11,808 bases of DNA, from the NCBI GenBank assembly GCA_031430375.1, contig JANPBJ010000076.1, forward strand, positions 1 to 11,808, in the 5' to 3' direction. The DNA is from JAENVU01 sp031430375 (GTDB lineage: Bacteria; Actinomycetota; Acidimicrobiia; IMCC26256; JAENVU01). Shown here one piece after another: positions 1-7,801 of the stretch; the stretch's first letter is position 1, and each line of letters opens with the position of its first letter. A program made the position numbers and the translations under genes. The notes under the pieces were generated by a model that did not search any database, was not told the DNA's origin, and worked only from the letters and a program-made list of their open reading frames with translations.

Positions 1-1944
1 GTCACCCAAACCGACGTCGACACGGGATCGATCGTCAACACCGCGACCGTGGCCGGCGACGACCCGAACTGGATCCACATCACCAAGACCGCCGGTGCCA
101 CCGTCACCGCCAGCCAAACCGCCACCCTGGGCCTCTCCAAGACGGCATCACCGTCGACCGGTGTGGTTGCGGGCACGGTCGTGACCTACACGTTCTCCGG
201 TCAGAACACCGGCGCCCTCACCCTCCACAACGTGACCGTCACCGACCCCACCGCGATCATGGGCACCTGCACCCCGGCTATCCCCGTCGCCACCCTCGCC
301 CCCAACGCCGCCATCACTTGCACCGCAACCCACACCGTCACCCAAGCCGACGTTGACGCCGGCTCTTTCGTCAACACCGCCACCGTCAGCGGACTCGACC
401 CCGCGAACGCCACCGTCACCCAGAACGCCAGCGCGACCGTCACCACCGACACGACCGCAAGCATCTCGCTCACCAAGACCGCATCACCCGACACCGGAGT
501 CGTCGCCGGTGACGTCGTCACCTACACATTCAGCGGCACGAACACCGGCGCCCTCACCCTCCACAACGTCGACGTCACCGACCCGATGAATGGCCTATCC
601 GCCATCACCTGTGTGCCAGTCGCACCCGCCACCCTCGCCCCCGGCGACCCAATCACCTGCACCGCCACCTACACCGTCACCCAAACCGACGTCGACGCCG
701 GAACCATCACCAACACCGCCACAGTCGACTCGCTCGACCCGAGCAATAGCCCGGTCACCGACAGCGCGACTGAGACCGTCCTCGCGGGCCAGACCGCCAG
801 TCTGAGTCTGGTGAAGTCAGCGACGCCCTCCAGCGGAGTAGTGGCCGGTGACATTGTCAATTACGCCTTCAACGTCACCAACACCGGCACCGTCTCGCTC
901 ACGAACGTGAACGTGACCGACCCGATGGTCGGGCTGTCGGCACTCAACTGCGCCCCGGCGCAAGGGACGACCCTGGCCCCGGCTGCGACCATGAACTGCT
1001 CCGCCGCCTACACCGTCACCCAAGCCGACGTGGATGCCGGCTCCATCGTCAACACCGCGACCGCAACCGGAAACGACCCGGTCGGCAACCCGGCCACTGC
1101 GACGGATGGCGCGACCGTCAATGCCAATCAGACCCAGCAGATCGACCTGGTGAAGACCGCGTCGCCCGCCTCGAACGTGAGCGTCGGTACCACCGTCACA
1201 TACACGATGGTGGCGACCAACAACGGGACCGTCACCGTCGACAACGTGGTCATCAGCGACCCGATGGCCGGACTCTCAGCCCTCTCCTGCAGTCCGAATG
1301 CTGCAGCCGGCCTGGCACCGGGCGACACCATGACCTGCACCGCCACCTACGTGGCGACCGCGGCTGACATGGCCCGTGGCTTCATCGACAATACGGCCAC
1401 CGTCGACGGTGTTGCGCCCGGTGGCCGCACCGTGACACACGCCGCCACCGCGTCGGTCCCCACGGTCACCAGCGCCGAGGTGAGCCTGACCAAGAAGCTC
1501 GAGAACGTGACCGATTCGGTCGCCACGTGGGACATCATCGTGAAGAACACCGGCACCACGCCGTACCCCGGCCCGATCACCGTCACCGATGCGTTGCCCT
1601 CGGGCCTCGGGTTCCGGTCGGCGGCGGGCACCGGATGGTCCTGCACCGGCACCCGGACCGTGCAGTGTGTCCACGCCGCTGACCTCGCGGTCGGCGCTTC
1701 GAGCACCGTGACGGTGAAGACCACCATCATTGGTGAAGGGGCGATCACGAACACCGCCACCATCGACGTCGCGGGCACGACCCTGCAATCGGCGGCGGAC
1801 TACACGCCCGGAGGGGGCTTCGCCTTCACCGGTTCCGACGCCCAGCGGCTCGGACTGCTGGCCCTGGTCGGGATCGTGGGCGGCTGGTTCATGGTCCTCG
1901 CCGCCCGCAAGCGCGACGAGGACGAGGTCATCGCCGAGAGCTGA
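1..1944 (+). CDS. Repetitive DUF11/DUF7507-type surface protein with sortase-like C-terminal anchor (5' end cut off by window)
   Basis: The frame is open from base 1 to the TGA at 1942-1944, so the start lies to the left of the window; the GTG at 49 is only an internal valine. The protein is a chain of beta-rich modules of about 113 residues. Each module begins like LxKTASPxxGVVAGxVVTYTF, continues NTGxxxLxNVxVTDP, and ends TVTQxDVDAGxxxNTATV. Four full modules start near 115, 451, 790 and 1129; a fifth, divergent one near 1471 carries the DUF11-like TDALPSGL segment. Each module has a pair of cysteines about 17 residues apart, suggesting one disulfide per domain outside the cell. The C-terminus has FAFTG (1819-1833), a hydrophobic helix (about 1849-1905) and a charged RKRDEDE tail. 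This is the order of a sortase signal and resembles the LAXTG class-E form. Known members of this family are surface or adhesin-like. A role as a stalk or adhesin is inferred; no sortase gene is in the window. Confidence 0.9.
   Translation, partial: VTQTDVDTGSIVNTATVAGDDPNWIHITKTAGATVTASQTATLGLSKTASPSTGVVAGTVVTYTFSGQNTGALTLHNVTVTDPTAIMGTCTPAIPVATLAPNAAITCTATHTVTQADVDAGSFVNTATVSGLDPANATVTQNASATVTTDTTASISLTKTASPDTGVVAGDVVTYTFSGTNTGALTLHNVDVTDPMNGLSAITCVPVAPATLAPGDPITCTATYTVTQTDVDAGTITNTATVDSLDPSNSPVTDSATETVLAGQTASLSLVKSATPSSGVVAGDIVNYAFNVTNTGTVSLTNVNVTDPMVGLSALNCAPAQGTTLAPAATMNCSAAYTVTQADVDAGSIVNTATATGNDPVGNPATATDGATVNANQTQQIDLVKTASPASNVSVGTTVTYTMVATNNGTVTVDNVVISDPMAGLSALSCSPNAAAGLAPGDTMTCTATYVATAADMARGFIDNTATVDGVAPGGRTVTHAATASVPTVTSAEVSLTKKLENVTDSVATWDIIVKNTGTTPYPGPITVTDALPSGLGFRSAAGTGWSCTGTRTVQCVHAADLAVGASSTVTVKTTIIGEGAITNTATIDVAGTTLQSAADYTPGGGFAFTGSDAQRLGLLALVGIVGGWFMVLAARKRDEDEVIAES
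115..1470 (+). repeat. Tandem ~339-bp coding repeats (four units)
   Basis: Units begin at about 115, 451, 790 and 1129, spaced 336, 339 and 339 bp. The block GTCACCCAA(A/G)CCGACGT recurs at 1, 337, 676 and 1015 with the same spacing, so a further unit lies to the left of the window. A 29-bp stretch is identical at 205-233 and 541-569. The first two complete units are closer to each other than to the later ones, suggesting recent duplication or gene conversion within the array. Such DNA is prone to change in repeat number and to assembly collapse. Confidence 0.85.
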
Positions 1945-1971
1945 CCGACGACTGCACCGGCCCGTCGCCTC

Positions 1972-1977
1972 TAGCCT
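1972..1977 (+). promoter_or_regulatory. Putative leaderless-type -10 box of the sulfatase gene
   Basis: TAGCCT fits the actinobacterial TANNNT -10 pattern and ends 6 nt before the ATG at 1984, which would place transcription start at or next to the A of the start codon. No Shine-Dalgarno sequence is visible before this ATG, in keeping with leaderless translation. No clear -35 box is seen. This is an inference from spacing. Confidence 0.45.
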
Positions 1978-1983
1978 GCGCGA

Positions 1984-4299
1984 ATGGCTCAGGAGTTCGA
2001 GGGGACGATCGGAGATACGTGGCGAGAGTCGGAGGCGTGGTGGCCTCCGGACCCCGCACCGCCCGCGGGTGCGCCGAACGTGGTACTCATCGTCCTCGAC
2101 GACGTTGGATATGCGCAGCTGGGCAGTTACGGCTCCGACATCGACACTCCTCACATCGACGCGCTCGCCGCCAACGGTGTGGCCCTCGCCAACTTCCACA
2201 CCACCGCGCTGTGCTCGCCGACGCGCGCGTGTCTGCTCACCGGTCGCAACCATCACTCCAACGGCATGGGTCGCGTTGCCGACCTCGCGATCGGCTACCC
2301 CGGCCACAACGGAATCATCCCGAAAGAGAACGGCTTCCTCTCGGAGATCCTGAGCGAGCATGGGTACGTTCCACTCGCAGTCGGCAAATGGCACCTCACG
2401 CCCGAGGATGAGACGCACTTCGCCGCGTCACGCGATTCATGGCCGTGCAGCCGTGGCTTTCGCCATTGGTACGGGTTCCATGGTGGCGAGACCCATCAGT
2501 TCGTCCCCAACTTGTTTCGCGATCACACCGCGGTCACTCCACCGCGTAGCCCGGAAGAGGGCTACCACCTCTCCGAAGACCTCGCCGATGAGGCAATCAC
2601 CATGCTCGGCGCGCTCCGCAGCGTGGAACCCGAAGCGCCGTTCTATCTCCACTTCGCCACGGGCGCATGCCATTCACCGCACCACGCACCCGACGAGTGG
2701 ATCCAGAAGTACCGCGGTCACTTCGACCGCGGTTGGGACGCGTGGCGCGAGCAAACGTTCGCGCGCCAACTCGCGGCGGGACTCCTGCCCGAGACCACGA
2801 AACTTGCACCGCGGCCACCCTGGGTACCCGCATGGGACTCGCTGGAACCCCAGGACCAGAAAGTGGCCGCGAAGTTCATGGAGTGCTTTGCGGGATTCCT
2901 CTCCCACGCCGACGCGCAGATCGGCCGCGTGCTCCAGTTCATCGAGGATCTCGGTGAGACCGACAACACGATCGTGGTCGTCGTGTCCGACAACGGCGCG
3001 TCGGCGGAAGGTGGCGCACTCGGATCCATCAACGATGCCCGCCTCTGGAACGGTGTCCCCGCAGGCCGCAAGGAACTGCGGGCGCGCATCGACGAGATCG
3101 GCACGCAAACTGCCCACAACAATTACCCATGGGGCTGGACGATGGCCGGCAACACTCCGTTCCGCCGCTGGAAGCGCGAGGTCCACGAGGGTGGCGTGGT
3201 CGACCCGTGCATCGTGCATTGGCCCCGCGGCATCGCGTCGCGCCGTGAGATCCGGCGACAGTTCGCTCATGCGATCGACGTCCTGCCCACTCTGCTCGAA
3301 CTCATCGGCATCGACGCGCCCGCCACACTCAACGGCATCGCGCAGACCGACATCGAAGGGACGAGCTTCGCCTATCTCCTCCAGGCCGACGGTGCCCGCG
3401 CCGCGGAACGCCACACCACTCAGTACTTCGAGATGCTGGGGTCCCGCGCGATCTATCACGACGGCTGGAAAGCCGTGACGTTCAAGCCCCTCGGCCACAT
3501 GTACGACGACGGTCTCGATCCGGATGCACCGTTCGACGACGACGTGTGGGAGCTCTACGACGTCCGCCTCGATCCGAGCGAGACCGTAGATCTCGCACGG
3601 GATGAACCGAGGCGACTCGCGCAGATGATCGACCTCTGGTGGAGTGAGGCGCGCTCGCACCAAGTGCTCCCGCTCGACAACCGTCCCCTCGCCGCGCTGG
3701 AGGCGCCGCGTCGCCCGTTCCACCAGCGACGCCACATCACGTACTTCCCGTCGCCGCATCCGGTACCCGAGAACAACGCGATCAATACCCGAGGACGATC
3801 GCATCGCGTCGTGGCCACCGTGGAGGTACCCGAAGTCGCCTCGGACGGCCGCGTGTTCGAAGGCGTACTCCTGGCGATGGGCACCGTGCTCGGCGGGTGG
3901 TCGTTCCATGTGCTCGACGGTTCACTTCGCTACGCATCCAACTACGTAGGGCGCGACCAGTACGTGGTGGAATCCACCGAGACGGTCACCGCCGGCGAAC
4001 ACACGCTCATCATGACCTTCGACGCCCGGCCGGATTTCTCCGGCACCGTGCACCTCTACGTGGACGGCGTGGAAGTGGGGGCCGGCGAGATCCCACGGAC
4101 CACACCGATCCGTCACTCGATCAGCGGCGCGGGTATGACCTGCGGGTGGGAGCAAGGTCCGCCCGTCGGTCCCGGATATTCCGCGCCCTTCCCCTGCACG
4201 GGCACGATCCACCAGGTCACCGTCGACGTGATCGACGGAAGCGTCGAGCCCGACCGCGACCTGGCAGCCGAGTTCGATGCGGTGATGTCGGAGCAATAG
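1984..4299 (+). CDS. Arylsulfatase / formylglycine-dependent sulfatase with C-terminal beta-sandwich domain
   Basis: 771 residues. Family members hydrolyse sulfate esters using a Cys-derived formylglycine and a divalent metal. The signature C77-S-P-T-R81 fits CxPxR, so Cys77 should be the residue oxidised by a formylglycine-generating enzyme. Metal and active-site motifs are present: VLDDVGY (Asp39, Asp40), GKWH (Lys135, His137), VSDNG (Asp336, Asn337), and K397/H401 in WKREVHEGG. Residues from about 610 to the end are separate from the alkaline-phosphatase-like core and look like a lectin-like beta sandwich (GGWSFHVLDG, LYVDGVEV), as in the large mycobacterial AtsA/AtsD-type sulfatases. There is no signal peptide, so the enzyme is predicted to be cytoplasmic. 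The ATG at 1984 is favoured by the TAGCCT box and by where homology begins. The substrate cannot be told; sulfated sterol or polysaccharide fragments are guesses. No maturase gene is nearby. Confidence 0.93.
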   Translation: MAQEFEGTIGDTWRESEAWWPPDPAPPAGAPNVVLIVLDDVGYAQLGSYGSDIDTPHIDALAANGVALANFHTTALCSPTRACLLTGRNHHSNGMGRVADLAIGYPGHNGIIPKENGFLSEILSEHGYVPLAVGKWHLTPEDETHFAASRDSWPCSRGFRHWYGFHGGETHQFVPNLFRDHTAVTPPRSPEEGYHLSEDLADEAITMLGALRSVEPEAPFYLHFATGACHSPHHAPDEWIQKYRGHFDRGWDAWREQTFARQLAAGLLPETTKLAPRPPWVPAWDSLEPQDQKVAAKFMECFAGFLSHADAQIGRVLQFIEDLGETDNTIVVVVSDNGASAEGGALGSINDARLWNGVPAGRKELRARIDEIGTQTAHNNYPWGWTMAGNTPFRRWKREVHEGGVVDPCIVHWPRGIASRREIRRQFAHAIDVLPTLLELIGIDAPATLNGIAQTDIEGTSFAYLLQADGARAAERHTTQYFEMLGSRAIYHDGWKAVTFKPLGHMYDDGLDPDAPFDDDVWELYDVRLDPSETVDLARDEPRRLAQMIDLWWSEARSHQVLPLDNRPLAALEAPRRPFHQRRHITYFPSPHPVPENNAINTRGRSHRVVATVEVPEVASDGRVFEGVLLAMGTVLGGWSFHVLDGSLRYASNYVGRDQYVVESTETVTAGEHTLIMTFDARPDFSGTVHLYVDGVEVGAGEIPRTTPIRHSISGAGMTCGWEQGPPVGPGYSAPFPCTGTIHQVTVDVIDGSVEPDRDLAAEFDAVMSEQ

Positions 4300-4314
4300 C
4301 CCAACGACCACGCC

Positions 4315-5346
4315 CTACGGTCGGCGCAGGGCAGCGGCGAGCGCGCCGAACTTGTCGAACGTTTCGCGATCACTGTGATAGGTCATACCCGCGTGGTAGA
4401 GCACCGGTTGGACGTTGGTGCCGGACAGCGCCGCCATGCGGTCGACGATCCGGTCGGGCATCTCGTCCCACGAGCCTTCGACCACAAAGTGATCGAGGAT
4501 CTCGTCGTCGATGACCGCGTTCATTCCCGCCATGTCGCCCGCCTTCTGCATAGCGCGCAGGGACTCGGTGGTCCCGGGCCGACCGATCTGGTCGAAGATG
4601 AACGCGTAGTTCGGGGTCGATCCGTAGAAGCCGATCATCGTGCGCGTGGTCTCGCGCCACTTGGCGCGTTCTGCCGGGGTATCTCCCGCGGCGGTGAACA
4701 CCGGAACGAACACGGTGAACTCTCCGATGTCGTCCGACCCGCGACCAACGCGCAGATTCGGGAGCAGCGTCTCCTCGTGGTACTTGGTCGAGTTGAGCGG
4801 ATGCACATGCACGCCATCGGCCACTGCACCCGCCATCCGCACCATCCACGGGTTGACCGCGGCCACGTCCACGGGCGGATCGGGAAACTCGATCGGGCCG
4901 GGTGACCACATCGCAGGCAACAACGTGTGCTCGTAAAAGTCGCCGTGATAGTCGAGCGGTTCACCGCGGAACCCGGCGAAGCATGCCTTCACGGCTTCCA
5001 CGTACTCGCGCAACCGCGGGCCCGGATGATCGAACGGCGACGAGTATCGCCGTTCGATGTGCGCGCGCACCTGGGTCCCCAACCCGAGCCGGAACCGGCC
5101 GCCGGATGCTTGGGCGAGTTCCCATGCGGTGGCCGCGGTCACCATCGGACTCCGAGGAAATGCCACGGCCACGCCCGTCGCGAGATCAAGGTCGATGTCG
5201 GCAACCGCCGCGACCGCCGCCGACAGGTAGGCAGTTCGGCCCGACTCGGTGATCACCAGCCCGGCAAACCCCGCGTCGGCCGCGTCGCGGGCCAGGGTGG
5301 CGAAGTCGCGGAGCGGCGTACCGCCCGTCATCACGTGCACCTTCAT
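4315..5346 (-). CDS. LLM-class F420-dependent oxidoreductase (MSMEG_2256/TIGR03617-like)
   Basis: 343 residues, a full-length luciferase-like TIM-barrel protein. The segment GRFRLGLGTQ (residues 83-92) followed by VRAHIERRYS is characteristic of a subgroup of F420-dependent oxidoreductases in actinobacteria. The N-terminus MKVHVMTGGTPL, the ADAGFAGLVITE helix-strand segment and the ADGVHVHPLNS stretch fit the same fold. Such enzymes bind reduced deazaflavin F420 and transfer hydride to, or take it from, unknown substrates in the cytoplasm. The gene starts 7 nt after the methyltransferase stop, so the two are almost certainly co-transcribed and perhaps translationally coupled; no good Shine-Dalgarno sequence precedes this ATG. 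Its stop lies 15 nt from the sulfatase stop on the other strand, with no convincing terminator between. FMN rather than F420 use is possible but less likely. Confidence 0.88.
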   Translation of the reverse strand: MKVHVMTGGTPLRDFATLARDAADAGFAGLVITESGRTAYLSAAVAAVADIDLDLATGVAVAFPRSPMVTAATAWELAQASGGRFRLGLGTQVRAHIERRYSSPFDHPGPRLREYVEAVKACFAGFRGEPLDYHGDFYEHTLLPAMWSPGPIEFPDPPVDVAAVNPWMVRMAGAVADGVHVHPLNSTKYHEETLLPNLRVGRGSDDIGEFTVFVPVFTAAGDTPAERAKWRETTRTMIGFYGSTPNYAFIFDQIGRPGTTESLRAMQKAGDMAGMNAVIDDEILDHFVVEGSWDEMPDRIVDRMAALSGTNVQPVLYHAGMTYHSDRETFDKFGALAAALRRP

Positions 5347-5353
5347 GATCGGC

Positions 5354-6256
5354 TCAGACCGTGATCATCCACGACGTCCGGTTGCCGCGGAGATAGTCGA
5401 GTGGAAGATCTTCGGAACGATGGGGAACCTCATACCAACTCGACATGCCCATGTGGTGCAGCATGAAGTCGATCGCGCTCCGGCTCGGCAGGGCCACGAT
5501 CCCGGGGTCGGCTGCCGCGTGAATGTCGTACGGGTTCTCCCAGCGCACGTAGACCGCCGCGTTCGTGGTGGTGTGCACGCCGGTGTCGAGCAAGATGTGC
5601 TTCGTGGTCATCGCGCGGGTGCGTTCGAGTGTGTCGAGCGCCTGCGGCAGGTGATACAGCACCCCAAGATTGAGCACCACATCGAACGTGCCGCCGAGCG
5701 CTTCGGGTGTCATGTCAAAGAAGTTCAACTGTTTGAAATCCACGTTGTCGACGCCAACGATGCGCTTCACGAGGTTGGCCTGCGCGATGAGTTCAGGTCG
5801 TGCGTCGAAGCCAACGACCTCGGCGCCGAGCAGCGCGGCTTGGATCGACCAGAACCCGGAGTTGCACGCAATGTCGAGCACCCGAAGCCCCTCGAGCGTC
5901 CCGCCGTTCGCGGCCAGCACGTCGGGCATGAAATGCGAGAACCGTTGCAGCGGCCGCTCGGGCGCGTCGGTGATCGAGCGAACGACCTCGTGCTTCGCGG
6001 CGAAGGACACGCCGCCCGCGAACGCATACGCATAGTGCCAATGATCGAACTCGGCGAAGCCGGCACGAATCTCGTCGTCGGTGACCTCTGGCGTTCTCGG
6101 AAGTGGCCACACCGGCGCCAGCGGAGGGACCGCCGGAGGAACGACATTGGGTCGAATATCCGGCGCCTTCTGGATGGGCTGCAGTTCGTATCCAAGGCGT
6201 CCGCTCACCGATTCGAGACCGCGCACCATCCGAGCGCGCGTGGACTTCCGACTCAT
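5354..6256 (-). CDS. Class I SAM-dependent methyltransferase, CmoB/TIGR04290-like fold
   Basis: 300 residues from the ATG at 6256. This start is chosen because GGAAAGG lies 7 nt upstream; the same frame stays open for another 96 codons but those run into the divergent gene's region and lack protein-like character. A basic N-terminus (SRKSTRARMVR) and a proline-rich linker (residues 40-53) are followed by FAEFDHWHYAYAFAGG. This resembles the region ahead of the methyltransferase core in CmoB-like proteins. Motif I is VLDIACNSGFWS (126-137), with Asp151 at the end of the next strand (VVGFDA) as the predicted SAM ribose ligand; LGVLYHLPQ is the motif IV/V area. Substrate unknown; CmoB-type wobble-uridine modification is not established here. 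It is the first gene of an operon with the downstream oxidoreductase. Confidence 0.85.
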   Translation of the reverse strand: MSRKSTRARMVRGLESVSGRLGYELQPIQKAPDIRPNVVPPAVPPLAPVWPLPRTPEVTDDEIRAGFAEFDHWHYAYAFAGGVSFAAKHEVVRSITDAPERPLQRFSHFMPDVLAANGGTLEGLRVLDIACNSGFWSIQAALLGAEVVGFDARPELIAQANLVKRIVGVDNVDFKQLNFFDMTPEALGGTFDVVLNLGVLYHLPQALDTLERTRAMTTKHILLDTGVHTTTNAAVYVRWENPYDIHAAADPGIVALPSRSAIDFMLHHMGMSSWYEVPHRSEDLPLDYLRGNRTSWMITV

Positions 6257-6263
6257 GAGGACA

Positions 6264-6270
6264 CCTTTCC
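6264..6270 (-). promoter_or_regulatory. Shine-Dalgarno sequence deciding the methyltransferase start
   Basis: On the minus strand GGAAAGG lies 7 nt before the ATG at 6256. It is a good ribosome binding site and supports the 300-residue product over the longer in-frame reading that would begin at 6544. Confidence 0.7.
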
Positions 6271-6289
6271 AGTGGGTCGCAAGCGGCGA

Positions 6290-6318
6290 AGCGTAGCCAC
6301 GCCGCGACTGGTCCGTAA
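6290..6318 (-). promoter_or_regulatory. Possible sigma-70-type promoter for the methyltransferase-oxidoreductase operon
   Basis: On the minus strand TTACGG (6313-6318) and TACGCT (6290-6295) are separated by 17 bp. The -10 fits TANNNT; the -35 is only partly like TTGACA. Transcription would start around 6283, giving a short leader that includes the ribosome binding site at 6264-6270. Position in the 151-nt divergent intergenic region supports it; sequence match alone is modest. Confidence 0.35.
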
Positions 6319-6393
6319 TCTCGATAGACGCCCACCCCGTCGGATGGCCGCGGAGCACCGGTGCGTACCACATTTCCGGACATCGGGAGCGGG

Positions 6394-6399
6394 TACCGT
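6394..6399 (+). promoter_or_regulatory. Putative -10 box of the damaged acyl-CoA synthetase gene
   Basis: TACCGT fits TANNNT and ends 8 nt before the ATG at 6408, so the transcript would be leaderless or have a leader of one or two bases. No Shine-Dalgarno sequence is visible before that ATG, and no convincing -35 box. Confidence 0.35.
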
Positions 6400-6407
6400 G
6401 CCCCGTC

Positions 6408-7773
6408 ATGGCCGACACCGCAGCTCCCGCGCCCACTCCGTTTCCCGTGACGTTGGCCGAACTCGCGGCGGCCGACCCTGACCGCCCGCAGATCACGGAC
6501 GGCACGCGAACCGTCACGAGGGCCGAGCTCGACGCCCACACCAACCGGCTCGCCCGCGCCTACGCCGGCGCCGGTTTCGGCCAAGCTGCCCCGCCTCGAA
6601 CTCGAGGCCATCGTCGAGTTGGCCGACCCATCGCTCGTCATCGGTCTCGACGCGCCGGGCCGCACGTGCGTGCGTGCGGGTTATGCCCCAGACCCCGGAC
6701 TCTCCGACGATCCACTCCCCACCAGGATCGCGGCCGCGTGGAAGGCGCCCACCTCCGGCGGAAGCACCGGTCGGCCCAAGCTCATCGTGTCCGGCGGACC
6801 ATCCGTCACCGAAGACGTGAGCCTCACCGTCATGGCGTTCGGTATGACCCCCGACGGCGTGCACCTCGCCAGCGGTCCGCTGTATCACAACGGACCGTTG
6901 AGCTTCTCCGTCGCCGCACTGTTCGTCGGCAACCACATCATCGTGATGGAACGGTTCGACGCTACGGGCGCGCTCGCACTCATCGAGGCTCACTCCGTCG
7001 ACTGGATGTACGCGGTGCCCACCATGATGCAACGCATTTGGAAGCTGCCCGAAGAGGAGCGCACCCGCCACGATCTCTCCTCGTTGAATGTGGTGTTCCA
7101 CCTCGCGGCGCCGTGCCCCGATTGGCTCAAGCGTGAATGGATTGAGTGGCTCGGACCCGAGAAGCTCTGGGAGCTCTATGCGGGCACCGAGGCGCAGGCA
7201 GTGACCCTCATCAAGGGCGACGAATGGTTGGAGCATCCCGGTTCGGTCGGCAAGGCGATCGTCGGCGAGATGAGAATCCTGGATGACGAGGGGAACGAAC
7301 TTCCGGCAGGCGAGCAGGGCGAAGTCTTCATGCGCGCACCGGAAGGGGTCACCACCTACCGGTACATCGGCGCGGAGGCTCGATCGATCGACGGTTGGGA
7401 GTCGCTCGGCGACATGGGGTCGATGGATGCGGAGGGCTACCTGTACCTCGGCGATCGCTCAGCCGACATGATCCTCACCGGCGGAGCCAACGTGTATCCC
7501 GCCGAGATCGAAGCCGCTCTCGACGAGCACCCGGCGGTGGGGTCGAGTTGTGTGATCGGATTCCCCGACGACGACCTCGGCAACCGCATCCACGCGATCG
7601 TTCAGAACACGTCCGCCGTCACCGACCACGAGTTGCGAGCGCATCTCGCCGATCGACTCGTGCGCTACAAGATCCCTCGCACCTTCGAGTACGTGACCGA
7701 ACCGCTGCGTGACGACGCCGGCAAGGTCCGCCGCAGCGCACTGCGGGCCGAACGGCTCTCCGGCGAAGCGTGA
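6408..7773 (+). pseudogene. Acyl-CoA synthetase (AMP-binding, ANL superfamily) disrupted by internal deletion and frameshift
   Basis: The N-terminus of an AMP-binding enzyme is read from the ATG at 6408 (LAELAAADPDRP, TVTRAELDAHTNRLARAY) and stops making sense after about 6575. The rest continues in another frame, already recognisable as PVSAKLPRLELEAIVELADP from about 6571 and open to the TGA at 7771-7773. The usual segment between these parts, roughly 30-35 residues (GxxPGDxV...LPNG...KLGA), is absent. So about 100 bp was lost, in a number not divisible by three. The remaining motifs are intact: phosphate loop TSGGSTGRPK (6751-6780), YAGTE (7177-7191), the LGDMG/GDRSADMI hinge region (about 7405-7470) and the A10 lysine in AGKVRR (Lys codon 7723-7725). 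Working relatives activate fatty or other carboxylic acids to CoA thioesters in the cytoplasm. A 384-residue product could in theory start at the TTG at 6619, but would lack the N-terminal subdomain. An assembly error is the alternative. Confidence 0.8.
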
Positions 7774-7801
7774 GTCAAGAAAGCACCCGGGTTCTGCCGA
7801 T

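Noticed and set aside
1276..2418. 380-codon open frame on the minus strand across the surface-protein/sulfatase junction
   Set aside because: It is antisense to two well-supported genes, is rich in Arg/Gly/Val typical of GC-rich shadow frames, and shows no domain.
2674..3909. 411-codon open frame on the minus strand inside the sulfatase gene
   Set aside because: The opposite strand carries all the sulfatase motifs in order; the antisense translation has no recognisable motif and is a codon-bias shadow.
4300..4335. GCCCT...AGGGC pairing between the convergent sulfatase and oxidoreductase stops as a terminator
   Set aside because: The stem is 5 bp, largely inside the oxidoreductase coding sequence, with no T-run.
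5249..6481. 410-codon plus-strand open frame over the methyltransferase operon
   Set aside because: It overlaps genes with clear motifs on the other strand and has low-complexity His/Arg composition; no start signal.
6257..6544. N-terminal extension of the methyltransferase by 96 codons
   Set aside because: A good ribosome binding site precedes the ATG at 6256, and the extension overlaps the start of the divergent synthetase gene and a probable promoter.
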